A stretch of DNA of 64,000 nt, taken from contig JBHGNT010000012.1 in NCBI GenBank assembly GCA_043228905.1, positions 16,058,001 to 16,122,000 on the forward strand. The letters are read 5' to 3'. The translations under genes were made by a program, and so were the position numbers. The notes under the pieces were generated by a model. The model ran no database searches. It was not told the DNA's origin and saw only the letters and a program-made list of their open reading frames with translations. Positions 7,982 to 20,283 of this stretch are shown in pieces. Within the stretch, counting starts at the first letter, position 1. The number at the start of each line of letters is the position of its first letter. Source of the DNA: Azolla caroliniana (lineage: Eukaryota; Polypodiophyta).

Positions 7982-8712
7982 TGTAGAAGGGGTGGGACCA
8001 CGGGGGTCTCAGACAAGGGAGAAAAGGGATGCCAAGAAAACTGGCACCGGACACGACTCGGATGCAACCGAACATGAGAGAGAGAGAAACAAAGGAGAGG
8101 GAGCATGCGAGAGCATGCACGCGACACCGACTCTTATGCACAGGAAGCAAGGGGGTTGTGCTCCCGACACCACCAAATACACCCATTTGCACAAACAGAT
8201 ATGAGTATGTATATTACAAGGGAAAGAATACAACCCCGGCTTTGAGCCGGACCAAGGTAGGTTACAACAGCAGTCTGTTGCCAAGCCGCCAATCGGGGAG
8301 CTCACGGGCTCGTCGCGCCGAGCGGGGTCTTGCACAGGAGACCGAACAGAAGCAAACCCTAAACAAAACACGAACTCTCAACCCTCACAACGAGGAAGAA
8401 GGAGAAGAAAAAGAAACGACCAAGTTAAAACCGCCTAACCCTAATCTAATGGTATACCCCCTAACACAAAATGGGCAACCCCTTTACAAAGGGCGCTCCC
8501 TTCCTTTTATAGAACAAGGAGAGGGATGCGTAACAATGTGGGATAAATCCCCTATTACATGGGATCCTCTGTCCCGAATTAACTACTATTCGGCGCCATG
8601 ATGGCGCCCCTATCATTTACACGATTTGTGCAAGGGTGAGTGCACATGCTCCACCCCGCCGATTCTTCCGATATTCCCCGGTTTCTCACCATGGCCCGGA
8701 ATCTTCACGACA
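7982..8712 (-). repeat. Putative antisense LTR with TATA box
   Basis: On the minus strand the segment starts TGTCGTGAAGATTCCGGG, preceded by a purine-rich GGTGGGGGCAGA, and ends CCTTCTACA next to the truncated Copia LTR. A strong TATA box lies inside. A second TGTCGTGAAGATT preceded by GGTAGGGGAGCG occurs on the minus strand near 10305, which supports this as a recurring polypurine-tract/LTR junction. The family is not recognised, and the boundaries are inferred from TG...CA alone. Confidence 0.5.
8503..8512 (-). promoter_or_regulatory. TATA box in the antisense LTR
   Basis: CTATAAAAGG on the minus strand is a near-ideal plant TATA box, placed about 200 bp from the proposed LTR start. It would drive transcription towards lower coordinates. 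Confidence 0.55.
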
Positions 8713-10139
8713 TCTGCCCCCACCAAACCGCATGTCCACCGGTACATGCCAAGTTTAGAGAAGTGTGAGAGATTCCAGCCGGAGAGGAACCGGTCTTCCG
8801 CTGCTTTGTCCCTCGTCCCCTCGCCGCCACCGTCAATCTCTCGGTCTTACGCCGACTCTGCTGCCGACCGCCAAAGTCTCTAGCTCCGGTGTGAAGGATC
8901 CTCCTTGGGCCTCCTGTCTTTCCGACCCTATCCTGGGTCTTCCTTTCCGCGTGTCGAGAGGGTGGCTCGCTCCACACCCTCTCCCGTGGTACCGATGTAC
9001 CGTGTTCCGGCCTCCTCGTACGCCTGCCTCTTCCTCCCTTCCGGATCGGTTATCCGGAAGTCCCCTCCGCCTGGTTCTCGTCCGGGTCCGTTCGTCACTT
9101 GGCATTGTCGGGCCCCATTCCCTTGCCGCCACCGTTAGTATCTTGGTCTTACGTCAGATCTGATGCCGATCACCGAAGTCTCTAGTCCGGTGTGAGGTGA
9201 CCCATAGGACCGGTCTTCAATCTCGGCTTCCAGATCGGTTATGTTGGCCGTGACCTCCGCGTCCCCGCCGCCACTTCCCGTCTCTTAGGTCTTCAGTTGG
9301 TTCTCGGACGCAACTGCCTAAGTCTCGGGAATGAGTGTGGAGGACCCATACTTCAGTCAACCGCCTCTTCCGTTTCTCCCTGTCGCCGTTGATCCCTTCC
9401 TTACGCTGTCATGTGGCCCGTGATACACGTGCCAAACGTCGGGATGTCCGCGTCACAAGCGCGGACAAGCACCAAGTCTCTATCCATTAGTGGTTATGGA
9501 GGATTGATGATGAGATTTCAGCGCCTACGGGTCGGTCGATTGGGACCACCGAGGTCTTTGACTGGCAAGAATGAATCAGATGAGTTGTGCTTATCGTCTG
9601 GTCGTCCTTTGTTGTCGAAGAAGCACCCGAACCAGACTCAACAGCGCAATGGATTGATGTATAGGCAGCTGAAGTGACGCATTAATGTGGTTGAGAGTGA
9701 GAGAGAGAAACGAAAATTGAGGAAGTGTTTAAGATAGATAGATAGATAGAGATGAACTCCAATTTCGGGTTTGCACCCTTGAGTTCAATTTCAAGAGACA
9801 AGACACATCACCAATAAGATTAACTAGGTTTTTTATTATTGTTAATTTTTTATTTGATACATAACTTTCTTCATCCCTCGATCGATCCCTTTCTTTCCTT
9901 CTTATATAGATGCCCCCATGCATATGTGCATGTGAGGGTGTAGTACATGCATAAAATGCATGATGACCATGCACCTTATCTAAGCTCTCATGTACGAGCA
10001 GTTTCATGTGAAATGTACAATGAAGAAAAATAACTTTCAAATGAAACAACCTAGTCTAATGGTATGTCTATTGCCTCTTATCTTGGAGGTGTAAGGTTCA
10101 AAACCCTTACTTACACCTCATTGTATGTGTTAGGCTTAT

Positions 10140-10180
<41 letters not shown>

Positions 10181-12260
10181 CACACATTACACCTAAACGC
10201 ACATTTCATGTGCACATTATAATCACCCCTTTCATACATGTGCATATTGCACCTTCTTGATTTTCCTCGTTCCACATGATTTTCACACCGTTGCCGAAAA
10301 TCTTCACGACAACGCTCCCCTACCATCTCCCTTCTCTTTCGGTGCTCACCTCCCGTAGGCTCTTTCCGGGTGTCTTCGTTGTTCTCCACATAACGGTGTC
10401 CTCCATGTCCGAGGAACACCCCGTAGTAGCCCGCTTGGCATCCTTTCATCTCGCGCCGTTGCGACCAGTTCGGAGCCTTCCGCTTGCCGCCATCCCCTCG
10501 CCCCACCAACTTGTCATCTCGGGCTTGGCTTGCCATGCCAGTCGTTGCCACTCAGACTAAGCCACCGAGATCTCCGAAGCGGGTGTGGACGGTCCTTCTC
10601 CGGCCCGTGATATCATTTCCGGTCTTTGACCCGCACATTACCTTGTTCCCGGCACCGCCATGTGCCATCTTTCGTCGTCCTTGTTCGGCACCGCCCGTGC
10701 CGAACACCGTCCCGTACTCATGCTTGCTTCAGCCCTCGATGACCACTCGCACGTCTCTTGTTCCGCTTCGTGCTTACCCCTTACCGGCTTCCTTTCGAAA
10801 ATGTAACCGACCGGTAAGGGGCCTTGCTGACTCCTGGTCCGCTCTTCCTGCATCGCCGGTTCCAATTTCATGCCGCCACCATCCTCCTCACGTTGCCATG
10901 TCGGCTTGAACTGCCAGTGTCTCCGGATTGGTGTGAGGAGCCCATAGGACCGTCTCGTTCCCTTCTCCGACTTCCGCATTGTCTTCCGGCCGGGTCGGTT
11001 CCCGACTCATCCCTTTGTTTCCTTGCCTTTTACCGGATTCGTCGTCACTCTCCTTGCTGCGTTCCCGCCTCCATCTTCCATCTCTTTCGGTCTCACGTTG
11101 CCATGTTGGCTCGAATTGCCGAAGTCTCCGGTCAAGATGTGGGGACATCGATTTCGTAAGGACTCGCGACGACTCATCCGGGGCCACTGACCCTTTTAGT
11201 GGTGCCGGTGGATAGCATCCGCTCTGTGATCAATCAAGCCCCACCTGGGCTTGATTCTCCAATGTTCGAAGTTTCGGCTCTGATGCCGATCCTGCCGGAT
11301 GCGTTCTGAATCCTTGATCACCTCCCTCCTATCCCCGATCCCCGCCCTTCGCCCGGTCGGTCTTTCTCCCCATGTAAAAGAGGGCAGCTGGTTCCGCACC
11401 CTCTCCCGTATCGGCACCTTCATGCCGATTCTGGCCCCGGTCGAAAAATCCACGATTGGATCGCGCTCCACCCGAATCGGAGCGCCGCGCGGTTCGGTCC
11501 CCGGTCGGGTCGTTTCTTGGTCTCTTCGTCGACCTTCTCACGGGCCATCTCCCATCCATCTTCGTTGGCATCGTGCCAGGACTCCTCGATACCGTCATCC
11601 TTCTCCTCGGTCTCATGTGGGCATAAGGGCCCAAATGCCGAGTTCTCCGGAATCGGTTCTGAGGGCTTTTGTCTGTTCCTTCCTCATATCATCTCGCTAG
11701 TGATCCTCGGTCTCACGCCACCGCCTTCCTCCTCTTGGGACTCACGTGGGCACTCGGGCCCGACTCCCATCATCTCGGGAGCAAGTGTGGGAAGACGCGT
11801 AGAATCGCTCGTCCTATTTATACCCTTGTCCATAGCCACCGGCTCCTCATGGTCGGTGGTCGTCTTCTTACCGATCACGGAAGCCCCGCCTGGGCTTGCT
11901 TCTCCAATGTCCGGAATTTCGGGCTGATGTGCCCGAAACCGCCGGTCCCAATGTTCTGATTCTGCGATCGGTACCTCGGCCTTGTCCTTGGCCGTTCTAT
12001 CTCCGCAAGTCGAGAGGGAGTTTTGTTCCGCACCCTCTCCCGTGGTACCGTGGTACCGATCTTCTGCCATCTCGTGGGGCAAGTCTGTCTCCTCGGCGTC
12101 GGCTTGCAGCCTTGATCTTTCCTCTTCCTCGAGCATTACCTCGATAGCTGCGTACGCCTCCGCAATCCTGGCCCCGAAGCCGAGCCTTGCTTACGCTCTT
12201 TGTCGTTCGGCCTCTTCCCGTTGTGATGGCACGCCGTCGCGCGCCTTCCTCCTAGCCTAA
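8713..12260 (-). other. GC-rich transposon-derived region with degenerate modules
   Basis: This block is clearly GC-richer than the host DNA and carries no complete frame. Related modules recur about every 150-300 bp, for example GCCGCCACC, pyrimidine-rich sequence, CGAAGTCTC, CCGGTGTGAGG and CCCATAGGACC near 8820-8905, 9122-9205, 9265-9350, 10870-10950 and 11070-11140. The phrase CACCCTCTCCCGT recurs near 8978, 11398 and 12032. The minus strand offers charged frames such as one opening MLEEEERSRLQADAEE at 12136, which could be a broken gag. I read it as internal or 3' untranslated sequence of the element owning the LTR at 7982-8712. The class is uncertain. Confidence 0.45.
10045..10176 (+). 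repeat. tRNA-derived SINE-like unit with TG tail
   Basis: A box-like CTAGTCTAATGGTA (10051-10064) and a B box GGTTCAAAACCC (10095-10106) are spaced as in a pol III promoter. A (TG)n run at 10150-10176 follows. It lies in an AT-rich island (about 9690-10260) inside the GC-rich block, so it probably arrived separately. Confidence 0.55.
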
Positions 12261-13544
12261 GTTGGGTTCAATGAAACAACATATAAGAATTTGTGATTGT
12301 CCTAATATAATGTGGGTGAATCATTGAAGTGAAAGCCTTTGTGGATCAAACAAAACCTATGTGGATCAAATGATTATATGCAAAAATGGGGTATAGTTAG
12401 TTCAAACATTGCATCTGTTAGCTTAATGGCGAGTTTATATTACACATGATTGTGCCTTGCAATGGTTCTGCACATCATCTATCTAATCTAGAATGTGAAT
12501 TGATATATAACATCTACACGTTGGTAATTGACCTACGTACAAGTTTGAAATTGATAACATGCTTGAACAAAACCTTCAAACAGAGATGAGACAAGTGCTA
12601 GTATTGTCACTTGATGAACAAGCTAGGAGTGAAGATGGAGAAGGTGCATCAACATAACCATTACGGCTGTATTCGTGGTGTGGATAGGTGAAACCATGGA
12701 GGAAACATTGTAGAACTTGCAATAGAATGCAAGCAAGAGACCAAATGTAGGATGTTCCTGGTTCATGCTCTTGTAGGACGGGCCATGCAAGCAGATGCAC
12801 CGCCATAGTTGAGCAATCGCTTCCACTTCAAGAAGCATTGTGTGTGGCTTTGCATGCATAAATAACATTTCTGCCTTGACTAGAGATTTTAATGGGCCTT
12901 CAATTATTGCTGCTTTTGCTTTATTAACGTGAGGCATGGCAGCTTCACTGATCATTTACGCAATATAATTTATTTGATACCGTGGTTTGACAATCCATGG
13001 ATTTCGCCCAAGGAGACTCAGGAGAAATAAAATGCTAAGCTTAGTACGTAATAAATTGGCAGTTATCTCAAACAGTTGGGTCTAGGATTCAGACCCTTGC
13101 ATTGTGCCAGGTTATTCAATGAGGTTCTTCAAATTTGAAAGTTTCTTCTTTGCAAAGAAATAGATCTATTGTTCAGTGAGATCCTTGGCATTTCAAAGGT
13201 TTCTTCTTCAAAGAGAAAAATATCTACTTGGAAGAATAATATACTACTTTATATCCTCAAAGAAGACATACCTAGAAGAGAATTTTCCATTCATTCATCC
13301 ATGAGACCTCTATATCAGAAATCAATTGGCAAAATACCAATAAATCAGTGAAAACTAATACATATGAATTTTCTCCATTGGCATCAATTCAAGCGTTTTC
13401 TCTAACCATATGGATTTCATGTCAACATTCTACTGTAACACGACATTTTACTGTAATGTGCAATGATACATGTACAATACCTTATATGATTGTGTCCTCA
13501 GCTTGTGTCTTCATACTGAGGAAAGATGATAGCAATAAACAATT
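12261..13544. other. AT-rich intergenic sequence
   Basis: No recognised gene. A 110-codon minus-strand frame at 12623-12955 includes LVKAEMLFMHAKPHTMLLEV and AQLWRCICLHG. This loosely resembles the E-region of PPR proteins and would lie downstream of the PPR relic at 13545-13679, but the match is too weak to call. Confidence 0.4.
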
Positions 13545-13679
13545 TGAGCCTCATACAGTAGCCCTGAATGGCTGCAAGCATTTACAACACCAAGTAGTAT
13601 TTCCTCATCTAAAACTTGCCCTCAACTTCCATCCATTCCAAACAATTATTGCTTCATGGCCAAGAGAATTCTGCGCATA
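13545..13679 (-). pseudogene. PPR (PLS-type) gene fragment
   Basis: The minus strand reads GYAQNSLGHEAI, a frameshift, then DEEILLGVVNACSHSGLLYEA. This follows the family pattern GYAQNG..EAL..F..M followed by V(T)F.GVL(N/S)ACSH.GL. PPR proteins bind organellar RNA, often to guide C-to-U editing. Only about 45 codons remain and there are stops on both sides, so it is a relic. A second PPR relic lies at 39055-39210. Confidence 0.6.
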
Positions 13680-14144
13680 GCCTAAAACTAGAGCAGACTA
13701 AGAGACTCATTTAAAAATGGGACACCCTTCGAACACCTCATGTGCTTGTGGGTAAACATTTTGTATACATAACCACTGATATATTGATTAATAAAGGGGG
13801 CTACACGGCATTGTCTATAGATTCCTGAAGGGGATCTACATGGCAACTAAACGGTTATCTCTTCACAAATTAGAGGGAAAAAAGCTATATAACTTCAATA
13901 TTGAATGAAAATAGTCCACTAATCGAATGAAAGATGCACATTACACTTATAATATTTAGTGTCATCACTCAATCCATCCCATCTGAAGAGAAAATTAATT
14001 GCTAAATGTAGGTATTCATATATGTATGTCGGTATTCATACATGTATGTAGGTAATTCATTCATAAAGGATGGATGGACATAATGCAAAAGGCAAAATAA
14101 TATATTACTGTCTATTGGGAAGAACCAAAATAACTTTTGCACAA

Positions 14145-17100
14145 TTATTCCGCAGCCTTCTTCTTTACTATACCAACTTCTGCTGGCCTCAAAACTTTTT
14201 CCCGTATGAAGTATCCAGACTGCACACAAACAAAGCTACCCAGGTTTAAGCACAAATACATGCACAAAAGAGAACAACTTCAAATATGCTTTATGATCTG
14301 ATTTAACTTGCCTTCACAACATTAACTATTGTATTGGGTTCTTTAGTTGAGTCATCAACTTCATCAATAACAAGGTGATGATTAGAGTCGTAGTGATCCC
14401 CAATAGGATCGAACTTCTTCACACCAAACTCGCTGAAGATCTGAAAATTGTGTCCAATGCAAAATCAGCCATTCACCCCACAGATATAAGTTCTATACCA
14501 AACGTAGGATTCATCCCATACACAAGATTGTTCCACGCATAAGTGATAAGAACAAACAAGATGGCTTCCAAAAGCACATCTGGAACCTTATGAATTTAAC
14601 CAATCATTCCTTGCATACATGAGTGAAAAACCCGAGCATTGTGACAAATTTACCAATATTTATGAATGAGAATAACAATGCAAGTATTGTACTTATACTT
14701 GGACCATATAAAACAATTTTGAATACATTTAATACAATTAACAGCCCCTTTATTTTCTAAACCAATTCAACCCTAAACCCTATATTCTAAGCCATAAAAC
14801 CTAAACCCTCATTTGTAACAATCATAATTTCAAAACGTAGAAAATTCAGTCCAACATATGTTGCCAAGCATTCATTACCTTAAAGAAAACCTACCTTCAA
14901 CATCTGTTTTTCAGTCATATTCACACCCTCGAGCATTGACACGAGCAACTTTGCATTACTCGAGGTATCATTAGCCAAAACATCCTTCCTGAAACTCTCA
15001 GGGACAATAGCAGCTGTTCGATGAAGATTATCGGCCATATCCAACAGATCAGCTGCAAAACTCTGTTTTTTAAAAGTTAGAAGAAGGGAAAGAAACAAAA
15101 CATATCAAATGTATGAAAATAAGGATAAAAAAAGGGGGGAAATGCCAAACCACCCCTAACTCGTTGGGTGTTTACTAGAGTACTCATAAGTTTTCAGAAC
15201 ATGGAGTACCACTACAACAGATCCGTTTTGATTAACTTTAGGGTATTCCAGTAAATTGTTGAGATATTTTTAATTTGGCCCTAAAAATTAAATAAATAAT
15301 CTACCAAAAGAAAGTTTCTACCTCGACCGCATATTTCTTTATGCTCTCGGCATCTCTCCTTGTTCTGCCTCGTAAATTTTCAACTTCCGCAAGGCATGTT
15401 AACACTTCTTGCTTTGCATCAGCAACCATCCTATCTTTCTGCTTCAACAATGCCTCTTTTTGCTCTAATAAAGCTTTAAGATTTGTGCCACTTGCTTTTA
15501 CACTTGGCATCTGGCCTTCAGAACCACTCGTACCAGATTGAGCTTTTACACTTGGCGCCTGCGCTTTAGAGCCATTCACACTAGATTTAGGATTTATGTT
15601 ACTATCTGTATTGACACTTGGGTTCTCATTTGCAGTTGCTGTTTTCTCAGAGGAGGCCTCTCCAGGAGTGGATGAAAATTTTGCGAGCCAAAGTTCATTC
15701 GCCTGGAAAAACATGACCTTATTTAGATCATCCTGCCAATCGTGAAAAAAATATTGGTTCGAAAAATTTCAAGCTAAGAAAATATGATGTGGCAAATCAA
15801 TATATGAATGCATTGGTTTTATAACATCCACAAGAATGCAATGGTTTCCTACATTAAGTGTAAATTGGCATCTAGGAAAATGGCACATCCTCAAGAAAGA
15901 CTAGTCTCTCTTAAAGCCAAAGCATGACCATCTCAGTGAACATATACAAACCAAAAAGCCTTTAAGCCAAAGCATGAAAATCTCTATAAACATATGGGAA
16001 ACATAAACCAGAAAATCCAAAATGAAGGAAAGAATAAGAATTGGAAATAATTTATTTTAGTGCTTAATATATATAAGGGAAAGAAGAAATATCATAGGCA
16101 CAGCATATTGCACATAGAACGAGTATCTCAAAAGTATTAATAACAATCAATGGGCAGTTTGAAAGGAATTAGTTGAACCAAGCAACTGACAGTAATATAA
16201 AGGTAGGTTTGAAAGAAATCGAATTGTGCCAAACTACTGACATGTGATCCATCTTGGAGCAGAATAACAATTGTGGAAGAGGCCAATGAAGTTTTCACTT
16301 GAGCTTTTGATTAAAAGTTCAAGATTAAGAGAAGATTTAATCACAAGATTATGGATCCTAAAGAAATGCTGTAGACCAGTCAGTGATCACGAGCATGTTT
16401 GGTATATCCTGAAAGAAAAGCTGCAGGATGGTGATCCTGAAAAAACTCAGCATGATTCCGAATGTTCAAGAGGATTCATGTAGGATTCCTTGAAGTGTCC
16501 AAATGGTTGTAGGTCGGTAATGCCAGACAAATTCAAAATATTTTGAATGCCCAAGCGTTCACAAAGGATTCCCTGAAGGAATTGAAAGGATTTCCCAATC
16601 AAGTTTGGCCTAATCCAAATACTACAAAGGATTCATGAAATTCTTGAAGTTCAATCACCTCTATTCTAAGAGTGCCATGTGCATAGACCACCAGTTCATG
16701 AACATCTATAAATAGTTAGACCATAAAATACATGGGTTTAATATCAATAACCATATACTCTCTAAGTCTACATACATTATTAGTCCAATGGATCATTTAA
16801 TAAAAAGGTACATATTCAGTATACTGTGAAAGTTGAGCCATCAACCATATTCCCTTCATTCAATAGACAAAAACCTTTAATAATTTATCTTTGGTGAGTA
16901 CATGGTCAAGTTTTAATCATGTGGTTCTCTCACTGTACATCCAGCACAACTGACATTTCATTCTTTTCATCAATAAGTGGTTAAGATTTAATCATATTTT
17001 TCTCATAGAAGGAAGTGAAATTTCATTGTTTTTAGTCATGCACGTTTTAATGTATTATTTCTCCCATCAAAACAAGCAAATTCTCACTCTTCTAATGAAA

Positions 17101-17532
17101 TTTCCATCATTTTGATAGATATGATGTTAAGTGGACAATATACAATCAATACACATACAATAAAGATCATGGTTGCTACTTGAAACACATATTCAGTACC
17201 ACTACTTGATACACATATTCAGTACCACTACTTGATACACATATTCAGTACTACTATTTGATACACATATTCAGTACCACTACTGCATCATATACATACA
17301 GGCTTCACAAAGATATATAATCTTTCATTAATCCATTTTCACATACGCATACCCGTTCAATTCTACTACCATGTACATATCATATTCAGTTCCATTTCGG
17401 AGCGATAAACCATCATTATGGAGATGGGAAACCTGGGGCGTAACGATGGAGAAGTGGAAGGGATCTAACCTTTGTTGCGAGAGGAGATCCTTTTCTTAAG
17501 CCTTGAAGGAGGAGTCTTTTGGAAAGAATCAT
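14145..17532 (-). CDS. Mitochondrial-type GrpE, Hsp70 nucleotide exchange factor
   Basis: GrpE releases ADP from mitochondrial Hsp70 during import and folding. Exons on the minus strand are 17470-17532, 15322-15702, 14895-15062, 14312-14440 and 14145-14219; all introns are phase 0, giving 271 residues. The start MILSKRLLLQGLRKG is a basic, Arg/Leu-rich presequence. Exon 2 carries a Ser/Asn-rich spacer, a coiled coil (ALLEQKEALLKQKDRM) and the GrpE signature EVENLRGRTRRD. Exon 3 has FAADLLDMADNLHRT. Exons 4-5 hold the beta-wing (FGVKKFDPIGDHYD, then GYFIREKVLRPAEVGIVKKK). Sites are GT-AG except the last intron, which begins GC. Length fits plant mitochondrial GrpE. Exon 1 is the least certain; its splice phase fits exon 2 exactly. 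The upstream flank carries a tandem repeat array. Confidence 0.92.
14310..14311 (-). other. GC donor site of GrpE intron 4
   Basis: The exon end GTTGTGAAG is followed by GCAAGT, the classic strong context of GC-AG introns. The acceptor is TGTGTGCAG. The intron is 92 nt (14220-14311). Splicing here joins VNVVK to SGYFIREK and keeps the conserved GrpE tail in frame. Confidence 0.85.
17178..17281. repeat. 26-bp minisatellite in GrpE intron 1
   Basis: Four near-identical units (core TTGATACACATATTCAGTAC) stand head to tail inside the 1.77-kb first intron. Confidence 0.9.
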
Positions 17533-17650
17533 CCTTTCTTCTTCTTCCTTCTCTCTGTCTCTCTGTCTCTCTCTCTCGATCGATCGATCAGCTCCTCCTG
17601 TCTGAAGAGCAGACAGACCAAGACAGGAAGGGCTTTTCCAGGGTTTTGTG

Positions 17651-18425
17651 TGAACTGAATTTGGGCGGTTTGGTTTCACACTTGTCCGCCCAACCCATTT
17701 GACTTTCCCATTTACATACCTTCCTCTCCACGAAACCCAGGCTCTCGAAACCCAAGAGAACTAAACTGAATTTGGGCGGTTTGGTTTCACACTTGTCCGC
17801 CCAACCCAGTTGACTTTCCCATTTACATACCTTCCTGAATCCTTTCCACGGGCTCTCGAAACCAAGAGCACTAAACTGCGGTTTGGTTTCACACTTGTCC
17901 GCCCAACCCAGTTGCCTTTCCCATTTACATACCTTCCTGAATCCTCTCCACGAAACCCAGGCTCTCGAAACCAAGAGCACTAAACTGAATTTGGGCGGTT
18001 TGGTTTCACACTTGTCCGCCCAACCCAGTTAATTTTCCCATTACCTTCCTCTCCACGAAACCCAAGCTCTCGAAATCCCACCCCACGGTTTTGTGTGTCC
18101 AAGGGAACTAAACTGAATTCGGGCGGTTTGGTTTCACACGTGTCCGCCCAACCCATTTGACTTTCCAATTACATACCTTCCTCTCCACGAAACCCAGGCT
18201 CTTGAAATCCAAGAGAACTAAACTGAATTTGGGCGGTTTGGTTTCACACTTGTCCGCCCAACCCAATTGACTTTCCCATTACCTTCCTCTCCACGAAACC
18301 CAGGCTATCACCCCACGGTTTTGTGTGTCCAAGGGAACTAAACTGAATTCGGGTGGTTTGGTTTCACACTTGTCCGCCCAACCCATTTGACTTTCCCATT
18401 TACATACCTTCCTCTCCACGAAACC
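17651..18425. repeat. Seven-unit tandem array upstream of GrpE
   Basis: Units of about 106-126 bp repeat from just upstream of the GrpE start codon outward. Most contain an inverted repeat GGGCGG...CCGCCC with a 17-nt loop (for example 17663-17691 and 17774-17802), followed by CAACCCA(T/G)TTGACTTTCCC and CCTCTCCACGAAACC. Two units have lost part of the left arm. The array occupies the expected promoter or 5' UTR of GrpE. No TATA box is evident in it. Confidence 0.9.
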
Positions 18426-18429
18426 TATT

Positions 18430-20283
18430 TTGGCAACACTTCCGCCTCGATCCAAAATTCCCCTAACAATTAGCTCTCTTCTCCCTTTCATAGGTTTAAA
18501 GACGATCCTTACCAAAATAGTAATTTTCTTTTTGTAACACTTGACCTTGAGAATTGACTAACACAAAAAGATTCGACGTACTTGAACCACATATCATGTT
18601 GTTTACTATAAATCAGCATTCTCCCTTCATTATCCATTCAATGATTTGAACCTTCCACATCTAGAGTATGCTCTTGACGATTAAGTTAAGTCCTTTCTTT
18701 GTCTTGTCTTATAACCTTCTTTTCATACTTCTTCCTTGTCCCTCAATCTCTCACATTTATTCATGTAACTTATTTCCTCTTGTGCGCTTCCCACATCACT
18801 ACATCTACTCCCAACAAACATGCACATCCTTTGTTATGTGCCAAATGTGGTACTAGGGGGCTTTGCTTGGTTGCAACCTTTGACCCTTGTATCATCATCC
18901 TCCATATATTCATAACCTAACTCTCTAGGCTAGAGTCCTATCTAGAACCTAAGAAGACGATTGCTTGTCCATTTTTTTCCAACACCACCATGATCATTCC
19001 TTCCACCATAGCCATGGACACCATCCAATCCACCAAACATTGTTCCCATGTTGCGGGATTCTCAGAGTCTTTGTTGGATTGGCATGTGCTCTTACGTTTG
19101 AGCATAACCCATCATATAATCCAAATGTGCTTCCTCCCTTTAATCTATCTTCTAGATCATGATATGACATAATGCATTTGCTTCTCCGACTACTTCCCAC
19201 TCCCATGCTTCATGAGCTACATATGTCTGTTGAGCTTGAGCTCTCTTGGCACAACATGAATAATTTTATCCAAATGTAAACATGACATGGGACTCATCAC
19301 ACACTTGGTTCCACAACTTGTATATTTTGATGCTCTCGTGTCACAATCTTCCTCCTCTATTTCATCTCTATCTATTCCACTTGAAAAAATTTCAAGCTTT
19401 GAAGCTTCAGTCATCGACGCACACAACGTGGTGGTAAACTTCCTTGGGATTCTCTACTTCATTCATCATTTTGTTGCTTCTATTTCACCTTCCTCATTTT
19501 CATACCTTTTCATTTAGCTTTGCAATATAGTGTTTGGGTCGTCTATCTCTTTTATACAAGAGCCCATTTCATGTGCAAGGTGTGCAAATCATGGGCTAAT
19601 ATCAGGTCCATATTTGTCTTCTTCTTGAGCTTTCATCGTGTTGGATGCACTCCTTTCATCTCATTTCATCCTTCAATTTGTCTTCATTCCTTGAGCTTAA
19701 AATATATCATTTGCTCTCTAAGGAACACTTTTCAAATCTTCATTCAACTCTTCATCTTGTGTTTGTGTCTCTTCGCTCACTTGAAACTTATTTCCTTCAT
19801 GTATTCCCATATTTTCTTCATCCTTCTCTTGGGTCATACCGTGGCATGGTCTCGAAGCTTTGGTGACGGTCTTAGTGCCATGAACCAAACCATTCCAGCT
19901 TTCATGTACCCAAGTCTCAAGTTCTGGCATGTGCAGTGGACTCATTATCCTGCTCATTTTCCTTGTTATATTTAGGTTTGGATGCTATGCATTCCAATAT
20001 ATGGACTTCTTCTTCTTGCATAGTTTCTTCCATGTGCATGCTCGAGTCACAAGTGTATATCTTATATTGACGTCTTTCAGATTATGTATCAACATTTTTG
20101 TCAATTTCTCTTCAACATTGATATTCTCTTTAAGGTTCATGCATGCCTTCCTAATGAGTTCTTCCATGTTGAATAATGAGTCAATTTTCTTTGATGAGCT
20201 CTATTCCTCTTCATGAATAGGAACTGGCGAGCTCTGACTTATATGTTATTATTTTGATGACCTATGCATTTTCTGCTTGTCAT
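18430..20283 (-). mobile_element. Old gypsy-like element C, distal part
   Basis: The minus strand has decayed coding character, with charged frames such as one at 19718-19957 containing LETWVHESWNGLVHGT. The segment is contiguous with 34988-36480 once gypsy B is removed, because B's GTCAT duplication joins the two sides. Near 18515 the frame reads FKPMKGRRELIVRGILD, a motif repeated at about 35640-35780 in the other part. Confidence 0.45.

Noticed and set aside
7982-8712. Solo LTR with target duplication
   Set aside because: Flanking five-mers GTGCG and TCTGC differ, and one side looks like a polypurine tract, so it more likely ends a longer element.
17651-18425. CRISPR-like array of regular repeats
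   Set aside because: Units are contiguous, about 106-126 bp, without unique spacers, and lie beside a spliced nuclear gene in a plant-like context. It is a tandem repeat.
19520-19975. 151-codon plus-strand frame rich in Phe, Leu and Cys
   Set aside because: It is antisense to decayed gypsy-like coding sequence, and its hydrophobic composition comes from pyrimidine-rich DNA.
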